Assembly (NCBI GenBank): GCA_004154925.1
Contig: QJNS01000197.1
Location: 1 to 64,000, forward strand
Direction: 5' to 3'
DNA length: 64,000 bases
Source of the DNA: Monosporascus cannonballus
Lineage: Eukaryota > Ascomycota > Sordariomycetes > Xylariales
The notes under the pieces are model-generated. The model worked only from the letters and a program-made list of their open reading frames with translations. It had not been told where the DNA came from and made no database searches. The translations under genes and the position numbers were made by a program. Shown here one piece after another: positions 26,858 to 38,000 of this stretch (within the stretch, counting starts at the first letter, position 1; the number at the start of each line of letters is the position of its first letter).

Positions 26858-29800
26858 ATGGACATACAAACGCCAAGGACTCTAGACGAGGTCGAAGAGG
26901 TGGGTGATCTTGACGTTCATGTCTACGAGCTGCTCGCCCCTTCTTCTGGCATGAGAGCAGCCCGTAGTTTCCCTCTCTAACGTTCATCCCGGACAGTTAA
27001 TCAACAGGCTGTATGGGTCAACAGAGGAGGCAGATGCCAGGGTTCAAATACAGGAAGTTCTACAGCGATTTCAGAAGTCTCCTGAAGGATGGCAGCTATC
27101 TCAGGCCCTCATGGCCCGACCAGGCGACAACACCAAGGTTTTCGGAGTCTTGACAATCATCGTCAAGCTGAATACAGAAAGGTGCGTGCCCCTGATGTCC
27201 CAACTCACCCGCAAGCCTCCTTATTAAGCCTGCTGCAGCCTACCAGACGAGACAGCCCTATCTGTGCTGCAAAACATCATTTCTTGGCTTCTCAACGCCT
27301 TGCATGATGGGTCTGGGCCGTATGTCATCAAGAAACTCTGTTCGGCTCTCGTCACACACTTCACGCACTACTGTCTCCTCTGGCCAGACTGTATACGTCA
27401 TCTTATCCACTGTCTATACACGAACCAGAGCGGTTTTCCCGGTCAGGTCAACCCCTCGATAATGGAGATGAGTCCGGCTTTGACACTCGAGAAAACGCGC
27501 TCAGCCATCTGGTTCTGTATGGTCTTGGCCGAGGAAGCGGAGAGGTTGCTGCAGTTCGGTACTCCGCAGAGCATTGCTGTACTTGAGCGTATAGCTAGCA
27601 ATGCAACTGACGCCACATCCCTCATGGCGCAGTTTCTAAGGCCTTCGAGTGCCCCAATCAGCCTCCTGTGCCAGCAAGCAGCCATCAAGTGTCTGTATCC
27701 CTGGGTCGTCTACGCTAACAAAGCCGCAAAACGGCCAATCATAACAGCCTTGCAGACGCTAGTGCAGTCCGTTATAGAATGTCTTGTTGTGGATGGTCTC
27801 TATGAGCCTACAATCCAACTCCTCACCGATATCTTGGAAGACTGGGAGACCTTCTTTACTCCCGAACATATCAGCACACTATACGCCTTCTTCATGAGCC
27901 CCTGGGCACAGCAGAGGTATCAGGCCATATGCCAGGGGAACTTCGACTCCGACTTGGTCAAGTTTGGTATTTTCCTGTTAGCGTTTGCCAACGCACAGCA
28001 GCGGCAGTTGATGAACATGACAGATGAGAGGGCCATAGGTTTTCTAGGGGGTCTGACCAACCTACTCAAGGTAGAATGTTCGTTCGTCGATGACGAAATA
28101 TTTGTCCCAGCGCTCGAGTTCTGGGGACAATTCGTTGAGTCCTTGAGCATGGAATATCCGTCTGATTCCTTTGATTGGGACCAACCTCCTCTCTTACAAA
28201 TACGTGGCGTCTTGTCATGCGCCTGGCGGAAGCTTCAGTATCCGGATCCCGAGGAGTTCAATGGCTGGGACTCCACGGAAAGAAACTCATTCAACGAGGC
28301 ACGGAAAGACTTGGCAGACTTGATACAATATGTTCATACGATGGCCGGACGGCCTCTCGTCTCACTCTTTGCGGACTCCATCCTTCAGGCTCTAGACCGA
28401 GCGGACTGGGCCGAAGTCGAAGCCGCGACATTCTGTTTAGGTGCGCTTTCTGACTGTATAGCGGAAAAGGGCAGAGACGACGATATCCTCACCAGAGTGT
28501 TTGGCTCGCCACTTTTTGGCCTTCTACGGCAAACTCAGAGCACTTTGCCTAGCCGAGTCAGGCGGAGCTGCCTCTCTCTTGTTGAGCGTTATTCGGACTA
28601 TTTCGGACGTAATGATGCCCATCTCCAATCCGCGCTGGGTTTGCTTTTCACAGCAGTAGAGGACCCGCACCTTGCATTGTCTGCTTCCAGATCGATATAC
28701 AGATTATGTTCATCCTGCCGCCAACATTTCACATCCCAAGTTAATGCTTTTATCGAGCATTACAGTTCCTTGCGCGATGAGCAAAGGATTGAAACACTGC
28801 CAGAGGAGAGAATCGTTGGCGCGATCGCATGCATAATTCAGGCCGTCCCTGACCCGCTTTCGAAGGCGGACTCCTTCCGAAGGCTATTTATGCTAGTCAG
28901 CGTGGACATTGAAACTTCGATTCAACTTAGGTCATGTGTACCAGGGACACTCGTAGCCACTGACAATAGGGTAAGTCCTGACCAAGGGTACCGTTGTTGC
29001 CTGCTATCACCCTACCATTTCCAGGAAGAGAATTGTTGATCTTGCCCAATATGAGAGCCTTGCTTCTGGAATACAGGCGCTGACTGATAATGAAGGTCAT
29101 TCCTCGAGCTTACGATAGAGCAGATTACCCAACAACGCCGGTGACATCAATAGAATTGTCTGTCATGGTAGCGATTCGAGCCCTTCGCTGCCTCTGTAGC
29201 ATTGCAAAGGGACTTCAGGGTCTCAGCGAGTCAGCCGACGACCTTGACCCCGGGGAAGAGGCTAAACCGCTTTCTAGTTTCTCGGATGTAGCCCAGATGC
29301 ACATAAACATAATGGTAAGGAGGATACCTGCGCCCGAGTTGAAGCCAGCTAACAACCAACAAGAGCATTCTCATTCAACTCAAGGACAAATTCTCTACCC
29401 AGAGCGAAGTTGTGGAGGTGCTTTGCTCTATTTTGCGGGCAGGCTTCTCCGAGACTGAGCCTGGCCCATTCGTGTTCCCGCCAGACATGGTAACGGCTTT
29501 TATCACCAGCACTTGGCACAACCGGATTCCTGCTGTGGTTAACACAGCAAGCGCATTTTTGAGCTCACTGCACTGCGGGAATCAAAAGCAGCACGTGTCA
29601 CAGGCCCTCATTCGGCTCCTACCATGGGTTCTTGAGCTCCTCGGCCAGCTTCCGAATCCAGATGATGAGCCCGAATTAACACAATGCTGCATCGAGTTCC
29701 TTCAAAGGGCGATGATTCGCTGCCCAGACATTTTCATGTCGCAATCGTCAGACTCACTCGAGTTTGTATTTACGCTAGCTCTCAAGCTTCTCAATGGAAA

Positions 29801-30269
29801 CGAGCCACTGCCCAAGGCCGCCGCTGCCGAATTCTGGGTAGGTTCTCAGTCCCCTGGTTTGCTTTGTATCCATGAGAGTAACTGAAAGCTCTAACACATC
29901 GACGAATAGGCTGCATTCATACCCCTGAAATCGGAGAACCAGGATACACAAGCAGCAGTCGACGGTGCTATAGTACAGCTAGGCCCGGCAATATCCCGCT
30001 CCCTTGTCCAAAATTTTGGAGGCAAGGCTGCTAGGAGCCAGCTGGACAAGCTGAGTGATCCGTTAAAGAGGCTAGTGGTACGGCACGCTGACGCCCGGCA
30101 CTGGTTAGAGGCTGCACTAAACGATCCCTCGTTCCCCGGAGAGAAAGCAACTCCTAGGGACAAGGCGATGTTCCTGAAGAAGGTTCTCAGCCTTCGAGGT
30201 CAGCGTGGCACGAACCAGGTAGTCAAGGACTTCTGGCTTACTAGCCGTGGTCTAGATACGTACCGTTAA
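26858..30269 (+). CDS. importin-beta family karyopherin (importin-13/Kap122 type)
   Basis: Seven exons, 26858-26899, 26997-27181, 27239-28970, 29029-29095, 29154-29314, 29364-29837 and 29910-30269, join in phase to 1006 residues. That is normal for a beta-karyopherin. Such proteins are helical HEAT-repeat solenoids that carry cargo through nuclear pores and bind Ran-GTP near the N-terminus. Visible family features are the N-terminal helix LDEVEELINRLYG leading into QEVLQRFQKSPEGWQLSQ, the conserved segment MHINIM-SILIQLKDKFSTQSEVVEV (about residues 724-748), GPFVFPPD, and the C-terminal VVKDFWLTSRG (near residue 1000), typical of the importin-13 group in fungi. Most introns have a CTAAC branch site. 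Two junctions are unusual: the intron at 28971-29028 must use an AAG acceptor four bases beyond a CAG to stay in frame, and the intron at 29096-29153 starts GTCATT. Start chosen at the first ATG of the spliced frame. Confidence 0.87.
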
Positions 30270-30499
30270 CGGAATATGCTCTGTCCTAAGAGGTTAAGCA
30301 GTCAACCTTAGTACCACCTGTACGGGTATTTTGTAATTTGAGCCATTATTGCTACGTAAAGGATGGCTTTAGCTCCTAGGAGTCGCATGCAGCTTGCGTA
30401 GGGTCGCCGAGTCTCAGACTAATAGATACGAATAAGTGATACTGTTGCATCTTGGGACAGTTGCTTCTACCATATTACTATCAGATATGCACGTACACT
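30270..30499. other. intergenic region between convergent genes
   Basis: 230 nt between the stop codons of the karyopherin and the tryptophanyl-tRNA synthetase. It must hold both 3' ends. No further feature was seen. Confidence 0.5.
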
Positions 30500-31881
30500 T
30501 CATCCCGCGGCTAACCCTACAACGTCTCGGACAATGCGCATCGTCTCAGCCGCACTCAGTCGCGCCTTCTCGGCACACGCAGCCTGGATCTCATCGAGAT
30601 ACTTGCCACCTTTGCTACCAAGCACCTCCTCATACCGGTCCCGGATGCCAGCTAGTTCACTAGTGACTGCTGCGGTGACCTGCTTTTTCAAGTCACCAAG
30701 TCCCGCCCCCGTGAGTTCCGAAGCCAAGGCGGTGGGCGTGGGATTGCCGGGACTGCACTGCGATAAAATTTCTAGAAGATTCGCCACGCCAGGCCGGGCG
30801 AAGGGCTCGTAAGTGACTGCGTTCAGCGAGTCCGTCACTGCTCCCATGATGCGCTGCCGGATCTCATCAGGCGACGCGGTAATGAGGATGCGCGAGCGAT
30901 GGTTCGGCGTCGACTTTGACATTTTGTTTAAGGGGTTGACGAGAGACATGACTCTCGGCGAGGGTGCTGGTTATGAGTTAACGTCAAGCTGGAGAGAGCT
31001 GATGATGACGTGAGTGGAGCACTTAGAAGGGGACGAACTAGTTATGGTCTCCGGGGCCACGAGATGATGCCCATAAGTACTGTTGAAGTTGGTGGCACAC
31101 TCTCTGGCGAACTCGAGATGTTGTCTCTGGTCGTCGCCAACGGGCACGTGGGTGGCTCTATGGACCAGTACATCGGCTGCTTGAAGGACAGGATACGAGA
31201 AGAGCCCGAGCTTTAGTTTGGGAGCGACTGTTTCATCGAATTCCTGGGCCTTGTTGTTCATCTGCAGCTTACTCTGGGTCCCATGTCAGAGATAACGGAG
31301 AAGGCAACGGTGGCTGGCCTTTGCATGACATACCTTCCACTGCGTCATCCTGCCGAGATATCCCATCGACGCGGTGCAACTCAGAATCCACATCAACTCG
31401 GTATGTTCCGGGACCTGAATGAGACAGGCACCATAATTATCAACACGGCAAGCCCCATGGATTAGCTCTTCTTGTTCGCCGGAGGCACACGTACCGAAGA
31501 CTGATAGAACAAAGTCGACTTCTGGGGATCCAACCCGATTGCTATCATGGCAGCTAACATCTCCCGCTTGCGCTGCATGAGCACGGGGCCGTCCTGGGGC
31601 ATAGTGATAGCGTGCAGGTCGACAACGGAGAAGAGCAGCTTGGTCTTGTGAGGGGCAATATCTTGTAGACGCTTCCATTGACGCAGGGCACCTAAGTAGT
31701 TGCCTAGGTGCGGCACACCGGTAGGCTGTATGCCCGAAAATATGACAGCTGCATCGGAATTGTGGCGACGCTGCTGCCGTTGTTGGAATCGCGAGCGGAT
31801 CTGGGAGCGAGAGTGGCCGAGCCGCCTTGCTGCGTTGACCGACAGCCTACCGCACCAGGCAGAAGCTGTTACAGCGGACAT
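30500..31881 (-). CDS. MSW1: tryptophanyl-tRNA synthetase, mitochondrial
   Basis: Four exons, complement of 31495-31881, 31334-31414, 31039-31273 and 30500-30966, join in phase to 389 residues. Introns are 80, 60 and 72 nt. This class I synthetase charges tRNA-Trp with tryptophan for mitochondrial translation. The HIGH-type signature is PHLGN (H58-N61 in [13 protein letters not shown]) and the KMSKS loop is intact at 249-253 (NKMSKS). [12 protein letters not shown] (199-210) and [13 protein letters not shown], which spans the first splice junction, are bacterial-type TrpRS motifs. The first 40 residues are rich in Arg, Ser and Ala and lack acidic residues, a good mitochondrial presequence. 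Its length and bacterial-like motifs exclude the longer cytosolic enzyme. It is convergent with the karyopherin and on the same strand as Rsm10. The symbol is that of the yeast orthologue. Confidence 0.93.
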
Positions 31882-32796
31882 CTATGGCGTGGATATGTTC
31901 TCTATTGTCATCAAATTTCTCGGGGAGACAGCAGCAAATGGCGCACCTGGTAGTAAATGACAGTAGTAGCACCATCACCAGCACCACCACTGAGATTAAC
32001 AACGATCGGACTTCCCTTCTATAAGGCTGAATGTTAGCCCACTGGGTGGTCTCTTTAATAGTGACATCACCTCGCCAACGCACATTTGTATCGATCCTGC
32101 ATAGTTATATCCCAGTTCAGCTCATAGTGAAGACTGGCCTTGTTGGGTCGAGACCACCTCAATGAAAATTTAATGTGCTTCCGGTAAAAATAGTTGGAGT
32201 ACTACTGGCAGCACACCATATAAATACAAATACAGCGGGTGTAATATGGGTTCAATCAGGCGGCGGATAAGGAGAATATATCTTTGCAAACCCACCACTT
32301 AAACTGCCCAAGCTTGGAGGTGACGCTCTTTGAGAAAATTCAAGGTTAAAACAGATGTCCACACTACCATAACTTTACCAATCAACTTCCGCCCAGGGAT
32401 CAGAAACCCACACCATTCCAAGGTACACAGGTACATAGGGGGAATAGGGATTTAGCAGCCAACAATGACGGGAGCTTTTACGAACACTTCCTGCAAGCTC
32501 TGACTATACACTATTACAACCAAAGTGAGCAAGAAGGAAAGAAACGCAGAAGGCTCCCCAAGAACACTTCACAAAACATTATACACACCAGAAATAATGT
32601 TTCAATGGTTACGAGAAAGTCGAGGTACTCATTGAGGTCATGAACCAAGCAGACTATGTCATGCCCGTATTCTATACGGAGCTGTGCCGCAGCTGCATGT
32701 AATACATTCATACCACCCCCTTTTATACATGTGCGATATGGTTCAGCGTCCAAGTTATACACCAAGACTCTTCCGCGCCGTATTCTTATCTCTGAG
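31882..32796. other. non-coding region between TrpRS and Rsm10 genes
   Basis: 915 nt that must contain the TrpRS promoter (right of 31881) and the Rsm10 3' end (left of 32797). A short caccat/caccac-type run lies at about 31970-31993 (accatcaccagcaccacc). Open frames here are short, with no recognisable protein and no splicing pattern. Confidence 0.5.
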
Positions 32797-33771
32797 CTAT
32801 GTATGCCTAAATCTTTCGCTCGCCAGGAGCTCCTTCACTTTCTCGACCGTCCCCAGAGTTTGGTCTCTACCTAGGTGCTCCATCTTGGCCTCGATGGTTT
32901 CCCGCATCGAGCTCATCTCGGCGTCCATCTGCTTGCCCGTGTCTTTTGCCATGTTAACAATACCATGAGTGGCATAAAAAAATCGAGACGAATGAGCGCC
33001 AGGCTTCCGACTTACCTAGCTTGCCGTATTCCCACATGTTCGCCTTCATGCCAATACCATAGTACGCATGCTTCTGCAGATATGCCAGCCAGATCTGAAC
33101 CGTTTCCGGGTGGCCATCTCTGATCTGAATTAAGCGCCTCCTCGTAATTCTTTCGAAGTTCTCCTGGGACTTTTTGAAGATGAAGCTGGACCTCGGTACA
33201 GTCCACCGCTCGGTAATCTTTGGCAGGGGCACTGGCCCGAATGCGGGGAGGTCGAGGTAGTAGGCGGCGCGCAAGGCGAAATCACAGAAGAACTCGAGAT
33301 TCGGGATACTGTATGACCGCAACTGTAGATCGCATGACGGCACGCCATATTCTGCTTCTCGACGGAGAGGCTGGAGATAGAGCGCTTGTACGGCTCGAGG
33401 AAGTCGAACGTTATTCTCTTCGCGGGTATTCGGCAACTCGTTCCTGCCAGTACGGTTAGGGATGATGGTTCATGAGCCGACCCTTCGGTATCGGCGTTGG
33501 TTGTCACGGTCGTATCCGGTACCGACTCTGCTCATACATACACTAACTGAGGAGGTCGTGGCTCGGAGTCCACCCTGAAGACGGCTTAGCTGATTCCCAC
33601 TGAGACGATCGATCGGTCATCCGAGTTTCGCTCCGGAAGGGAGGTTTACATAGATGCATGGAAGCGCGCCTTCACCAGCGCGGGTAGGGGTAGAGTATTT
33701 CCGATTCGGGTAGCCTTCGAGGTAGTTAATTTATGGCTGATAGAAATGTCGCAGGAACCGAAGAGTGCCAT
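32797..33771 (-). CDS. RSM10: mitochondrial small-subunit ribosomal protein uS10m (Rsm10)
   Basis: Exons, complement of 33650-33771, 33016-33443 and 32797-32942, give 231 residues. The middle exon carries the uS10 domain (about residues 52-180): LPRAVQALYLQPLRREAEYG, CDLQLRSYS, FFCDFALRAAYYL, PLPKITERWTVPRS, FIFKKSQENFERITRRRLIQI, and a tail HAYYGIGMKANMWEYGKLD typical of fungal mitochondrial S10. The last exon adds an acidic and basic helical tail. The protein sits in the head of the mitochondrial small subunit. The first exon was found by phase: the 3' splice site at 33443/33444 has a CCCTAAC branch site and needs an upstream exon ending with two bases of a codon. The ATG at 33771 opens a 40-codon exon ending at a GTAAAC donor in that phase, and gives a presequence-like leader ending ARFHASM. 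The resulting 206-nt intron is longer than the others here, so the start is less certain than the rest. Confidence 0.85.
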
Positions 33772-34150
33772 ACCGATGGCGTCGAAATGATGTAGCCTAA
33801 GGGCCGTATCAAATTGGGCCTAGTCATTCTGCTGCGGGTTTTGCACTCTCGTTTTGGATAACGAAGCTGGCGCGGATTGCTGGCTGTCGGCGCTCCTTTG
33901 CTGCTGGAATGATGATCGTGGTGGTGCAGGGAGCGAGATAAGTCTCCCTTCTGGCGGAGGTACCAAGATAAGTTATGGCGCCTGGACTGTGGTATCAGAC
34001 AAAATATTTCGCACCTTGGCAGGTACCAGTGGGTCGCGCTAGTAAGCGTCTTATACAAAATCAGTATAGCCGATGTCGGGCTCGTCCTAGCGGTACTCTT
34101 TGCCAATACGCAGCAGGTTGGTATCTCACTTTACCTTATCAACATCAGAC
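33772..34150. other. upstream region of Rsm10, no gene recognised
   Basis: GC-balanced sequence between the Rsm10 start and the boundary motifs. It should contain the Rsm10 promoter. The minus-strand open frame across it has no recognisable protein features. Confidence 0.4.
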
Positions 34151-34200
34151 CATTTGTGTTGATGTCGCTGCGCCTGCGGCATAGCTGTGGCTAGGCATTT
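34151..34200 (+). repeat. GC-rich boundary motif, copy 3
   Basis: Contains tgtgttgatgtcgctgcgcc followed by tgcggcatagctgtggctagg. It has the same orientation as copies 1 and 4 and ends about 40 nt before copy 4. It lies at the right edge of gene island 2. Confidence 0.55.
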
Positions 34201-34240
34201 GCAAAGACCTGGAGCTTTGCCTCATCGCGATCAGGACCCC

Positions 34241-34297
34241 TTGTGTTGGAGGTTGTGGCTACGCCTGCGGCGCAGCAGCCGTAGCCATAGGTATATC
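34241..34297 (+). repeat. GC-rich boundary motif, copy 4
   Basis: Contains ggaggttgtggctacgcctg then cggcgcagcagccgtagcc and ends taggtatatc. GGCTAC at one side and GTAGCC at the other are inverted repeats, so the core can form an imperfect hairpin. It shares both the core and the taggtatatc tail with copy 1 at 3616-3675. AT block 2 begins about 30 nt further on. Confidence 0.6.
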
Positions 34298-34720
34298 TTT
34301 TGATCAAGAAATATCTGTCAGAGCTCCAATATATTAATGAAACCCCATTAAAAATCATTTTTCCAAATATAACAAAACTTTCAATATAACGTCTAATAAT
34401 CAGCTGTAATATTTTTTCCTTTTATTTTCGATAATTTCGAATAAATATTTCAAAGTTATTAATTTTAAATTTTTAAAATTTTTAAATTAATATAACCTTA
34501 CTTATTTCATAATTGCGAAAAATTATTATTTTTCAACTTTTCATATATTTTTAACCTTAATTATACCTGTTTTAATACTATAAATTTAATGAAATAATCA
34601 AAACTTTCGCTTCATATATTATATAACTATTTTTTAATTTAATGTAATGGCTAAGAGTTTAATTAACTATTAACTCTGAGTCGCACGAGTTAATATTGGC
34701 AGAAATATCGTAGGATTTTA

Positions 34721-35013
34721 TGCAATAAATATAGTAATTAATTATATTTCGTAATATTAAATGAGTTTTTAATAGCAAAATATTATTATAAGTTGTTATT
34801 ATTTAAGTTATAGAAATAACGAACGTATATAATTTATATAAATTAATTGAATTTTTATTAGAATTTAAAATTATTATAAGTTTAACTTTATTAAAAGCGA
34901 TTGGTTTTAAACCGATTTACTTAGATTTTTACGCTAAAAAATATCTAAATTACGCAATTTACTTATATAGGTTCGATCGTTTTTTGCGATTAGTTTTGGC
35001 TTGAGTTCTAGTA
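34721..35013 (-). repeat. left LTR of the 6.5-kb element
   Basis: Pairs with 40885-41186. It is the more AT-rich of the two copies: nearly every position where it differs from its partner is T for C or A for G. The exact ends are uncertain by a few bases. Confidence 0.6.
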
Positions 35014-38000
35014 CGACTTTTTTTTTAAAGATTTTTGCTTTTAAAGATTTGTTTCCGGTAAGCTTTATCTCAGTATAGGTCGTATTGTTAACCGTAAACC
35101 TTATAATCGTCTTAATTAAAAAGAAAACTTCAAATCTTTAGCTGCTTATATTAACACATTTGATTTTGAAATAATGCTATATATACCGTTTTTGGAAAAT
35201 AATACCAAATATTAGATAATTTAAGATATTCGTCGTTGTAACGAACACATTAAGAACTGTTGCCGTTACGATAATTTTAGCGTTCCGATTAATATTTTGC
35301 GTTATATTCAGAGAGAAAAAAAATTTAATTTGAAAAAAAATAGTTATTAAAAATATTTTTATAACTTTAATAAAAGATAAAAACAAAATTGCCCCCTTGA
35401 ATAACGCGATGTTAACGAAATTATTGGTTGTTTTTTATTAATAACGTTGAAAGAATTTTTTTACGAAAAAAAAGTTATATTTATTAATCGCGAACTTTAA
35501 TTAATAAACGAATTAAAAAGCAGAAATACGTAAAGATCGACGTTGTTATATCCGTGTTTTTTTATTAACCTCTTTAATTAATATATTTCTAAAAACCTTG
35601 ATTAAGAAGCTATTATCAGCGATCTTAGTATTGCTAGTAAAATTATTTAGTAGGCGTTAGGTATTTATAAGATTTTATGCGAATTTTTAGATATTTTCGA
35701 AATCCGAGTATTTCTTTCATGTAATTGGATAATAGGTAAGTTTCTCTTTTTTTATATATTAAGGTTTTTTTATTTTAAATATAATTTCGTTTTCTAATTG
35801 TATATTATTTTGTTGATATAAAATTTTATAATACCCGTTAATAATTTAAGAAGAAACTATGAAAAAAATAAGGTTTGAGTTGTCGTACAAGTTTCAGGTA
35901 ATAAATATTTTGCAGGATTTTCTTAGTAATTTTATATTAATCAATATATTTAAAATCGAGGTTTTTTACTAGAGTTCTTTGTTTAAATATTTTTGTAACG
36001 AAGTAAATTATTTCCTTTTTTGGACAATTCCTTTTTTATTTTTAAAGTTATAATATTTGCTTATTTAATACATGCAAATCTTAATTCTCTTTTTACTCTG
36101 TACTATAATTATTTAGGCTATTTTAACATAAATCTTTTCAAAAATTAATAAATTTAACGTATAAGATTTTATAAATATTAAATATAAAATCAAAATTTAT
36201 ATATATTAAAATTGTTTTAATATTTTTATAATAATTACTAGTATATATTAATTAAGTAAGAAAATAATATTTTAATTTAGTTACTTAAATCGTAGCTAAT
36301 AAAATAATTAAAATGCCGTTTTAACGTTTAGTTTAATTATTTTATTTATCCGTTTATTTAAGATTTAAATACTTTGAAAAACGGATAATTTGAACAAATT
36401 TAAATTATAAGGCTTCGCTAAAACTTTAAAATAAATAAAAAATATTATCGGAAATAAATTTACGTAATAATCCGTATATATTAAAGATATTTTTAATAAG
36501 ATAAAAATAAGAAATCTTCGTAAATTCATTAATAATTACGAAAATATTATGAATAACATATTTTTTATTATTTTTTCGAATCGAAGAAATTTAATAAGAG
36601 CATTCATAATAACTAAATTTAATAATTTTGTAAAAGCTAGTAATAGCTATATTTTTTTATAACGTTTATGCTATAGTATTTTTTCTTTATTAGAAAAATT
36701 ATATTATTATTATAATGTTTAATATTTAAAATTAATAAATATATTAAAGTTATTTTAAAGTTTTGTAAATCCCTAAATATTTATATAATCAATATTCCTA
36801 TATAATGCGTATTAAATTCCTCTGGAATTTTTTTTTAAAAATGTTATAATTTATCTGGTTTTTCGTTTTTTACTAAAGTAACGGTATATTTTTTGAAAAA
36901 AATATTTTAATATATATCCTTTAATGTAATTCGCATTACTATAAGGTATTGTGAATATAAATATCCTTTTAAAATTATGTCGGAAATTATATAGTTAACT
37001 TTATTTAATTTTTTTCGAAATTTGATTAATTGCTTCAAATATATCTTTTACTATTTTTGAACCGTTTTTCGGCAAATAATAATAAAATCGAAGTTAGCCA
37101 ATTTCTTTCGTATTTTTATTATCGTTCCGTAAATTTCTTGGTTATAATAAAACGAATAAAATTTGGATAATTCGTACAAAACTTAATTTAATAAAATTTG
37201 CATTTAAGAAAATACATAAAAATTTCGAAAAACTATAATAATAACCATAAACGTCTTGTTAAGAACAACGTAATTAAATTCGGCTTTTTTAAATCTGCAT
37301 AGAATAATTACTATAAGGTACAATCTATTTTAGTTATATCGTTATCTGATTATCGCATTTAATACGTAATTCGAAATATCGGTTTTTAATTCAACGAAAC
37401 GTATTAAATTGTATATAATTAATATTAACTCGCTAATAATCGAATTTTAGGTTTTTTGGACCGTTTTATTTATTTGTAATATTTAATATTAAAAATTCTC
37501 TTGATAACATTAAATAAAGGTATAATAAATTTGCTAAAGTTTCGGATAAATTTCCTTTTATAATTAGCAAATTTAAACAATATTTAAGCCTTTGTAATTA
37601 ACATCGGCATTTATTATTTTTTATTATACCCATTTTTGACAGTTTATTTTAATATATTTTACGACGATCATTTGTTTTCTGTGTTTTGTTTCTTATTTAT
37701 AAAATTGAATTTTTTCACATTAACCTGTAATTTGGCGTTTTATAAAACTTAAAAAACCTTAGAAACGTAATTTATATATGCATTTTTGATTGCGGTAAAA
37801 TAGAAATATCGTTAAAATAATATATAATAAAAATATGGAGATATTCTCCGATTAACTAATATATTATTTGTTGGAAAATTACTAGTATATTGGTAAATTT
37901 TACTTATATAATTAAATATTTAAATAAATCGTATTTAATTTTAAAAGGTATTTTTCTATTTGTACTTTTTTAAATGTTCTTAATATTTCAATTTATTTTT

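Noticed and set aside
27089..30163. Secondary frames inside the karyopherin gene on either strand
   Set aside because: They are shadows of the spliced coding sequence, whose own frame has clear family features.
32514..32765. Minus-strand 83-codon frame between TrpRS and Rsm10
   Set aside because: No family features, no splice partners, and it lies where the Rsm10 3' untranslated region is expected.
33726..34106. Minus-strand 126-codon frame as a separate gene
   Set aside because: It overlaps the proposed first Rsm10 exon in another frame, has low-complexity Ser/His/Arg composition, and no recognisable domain.
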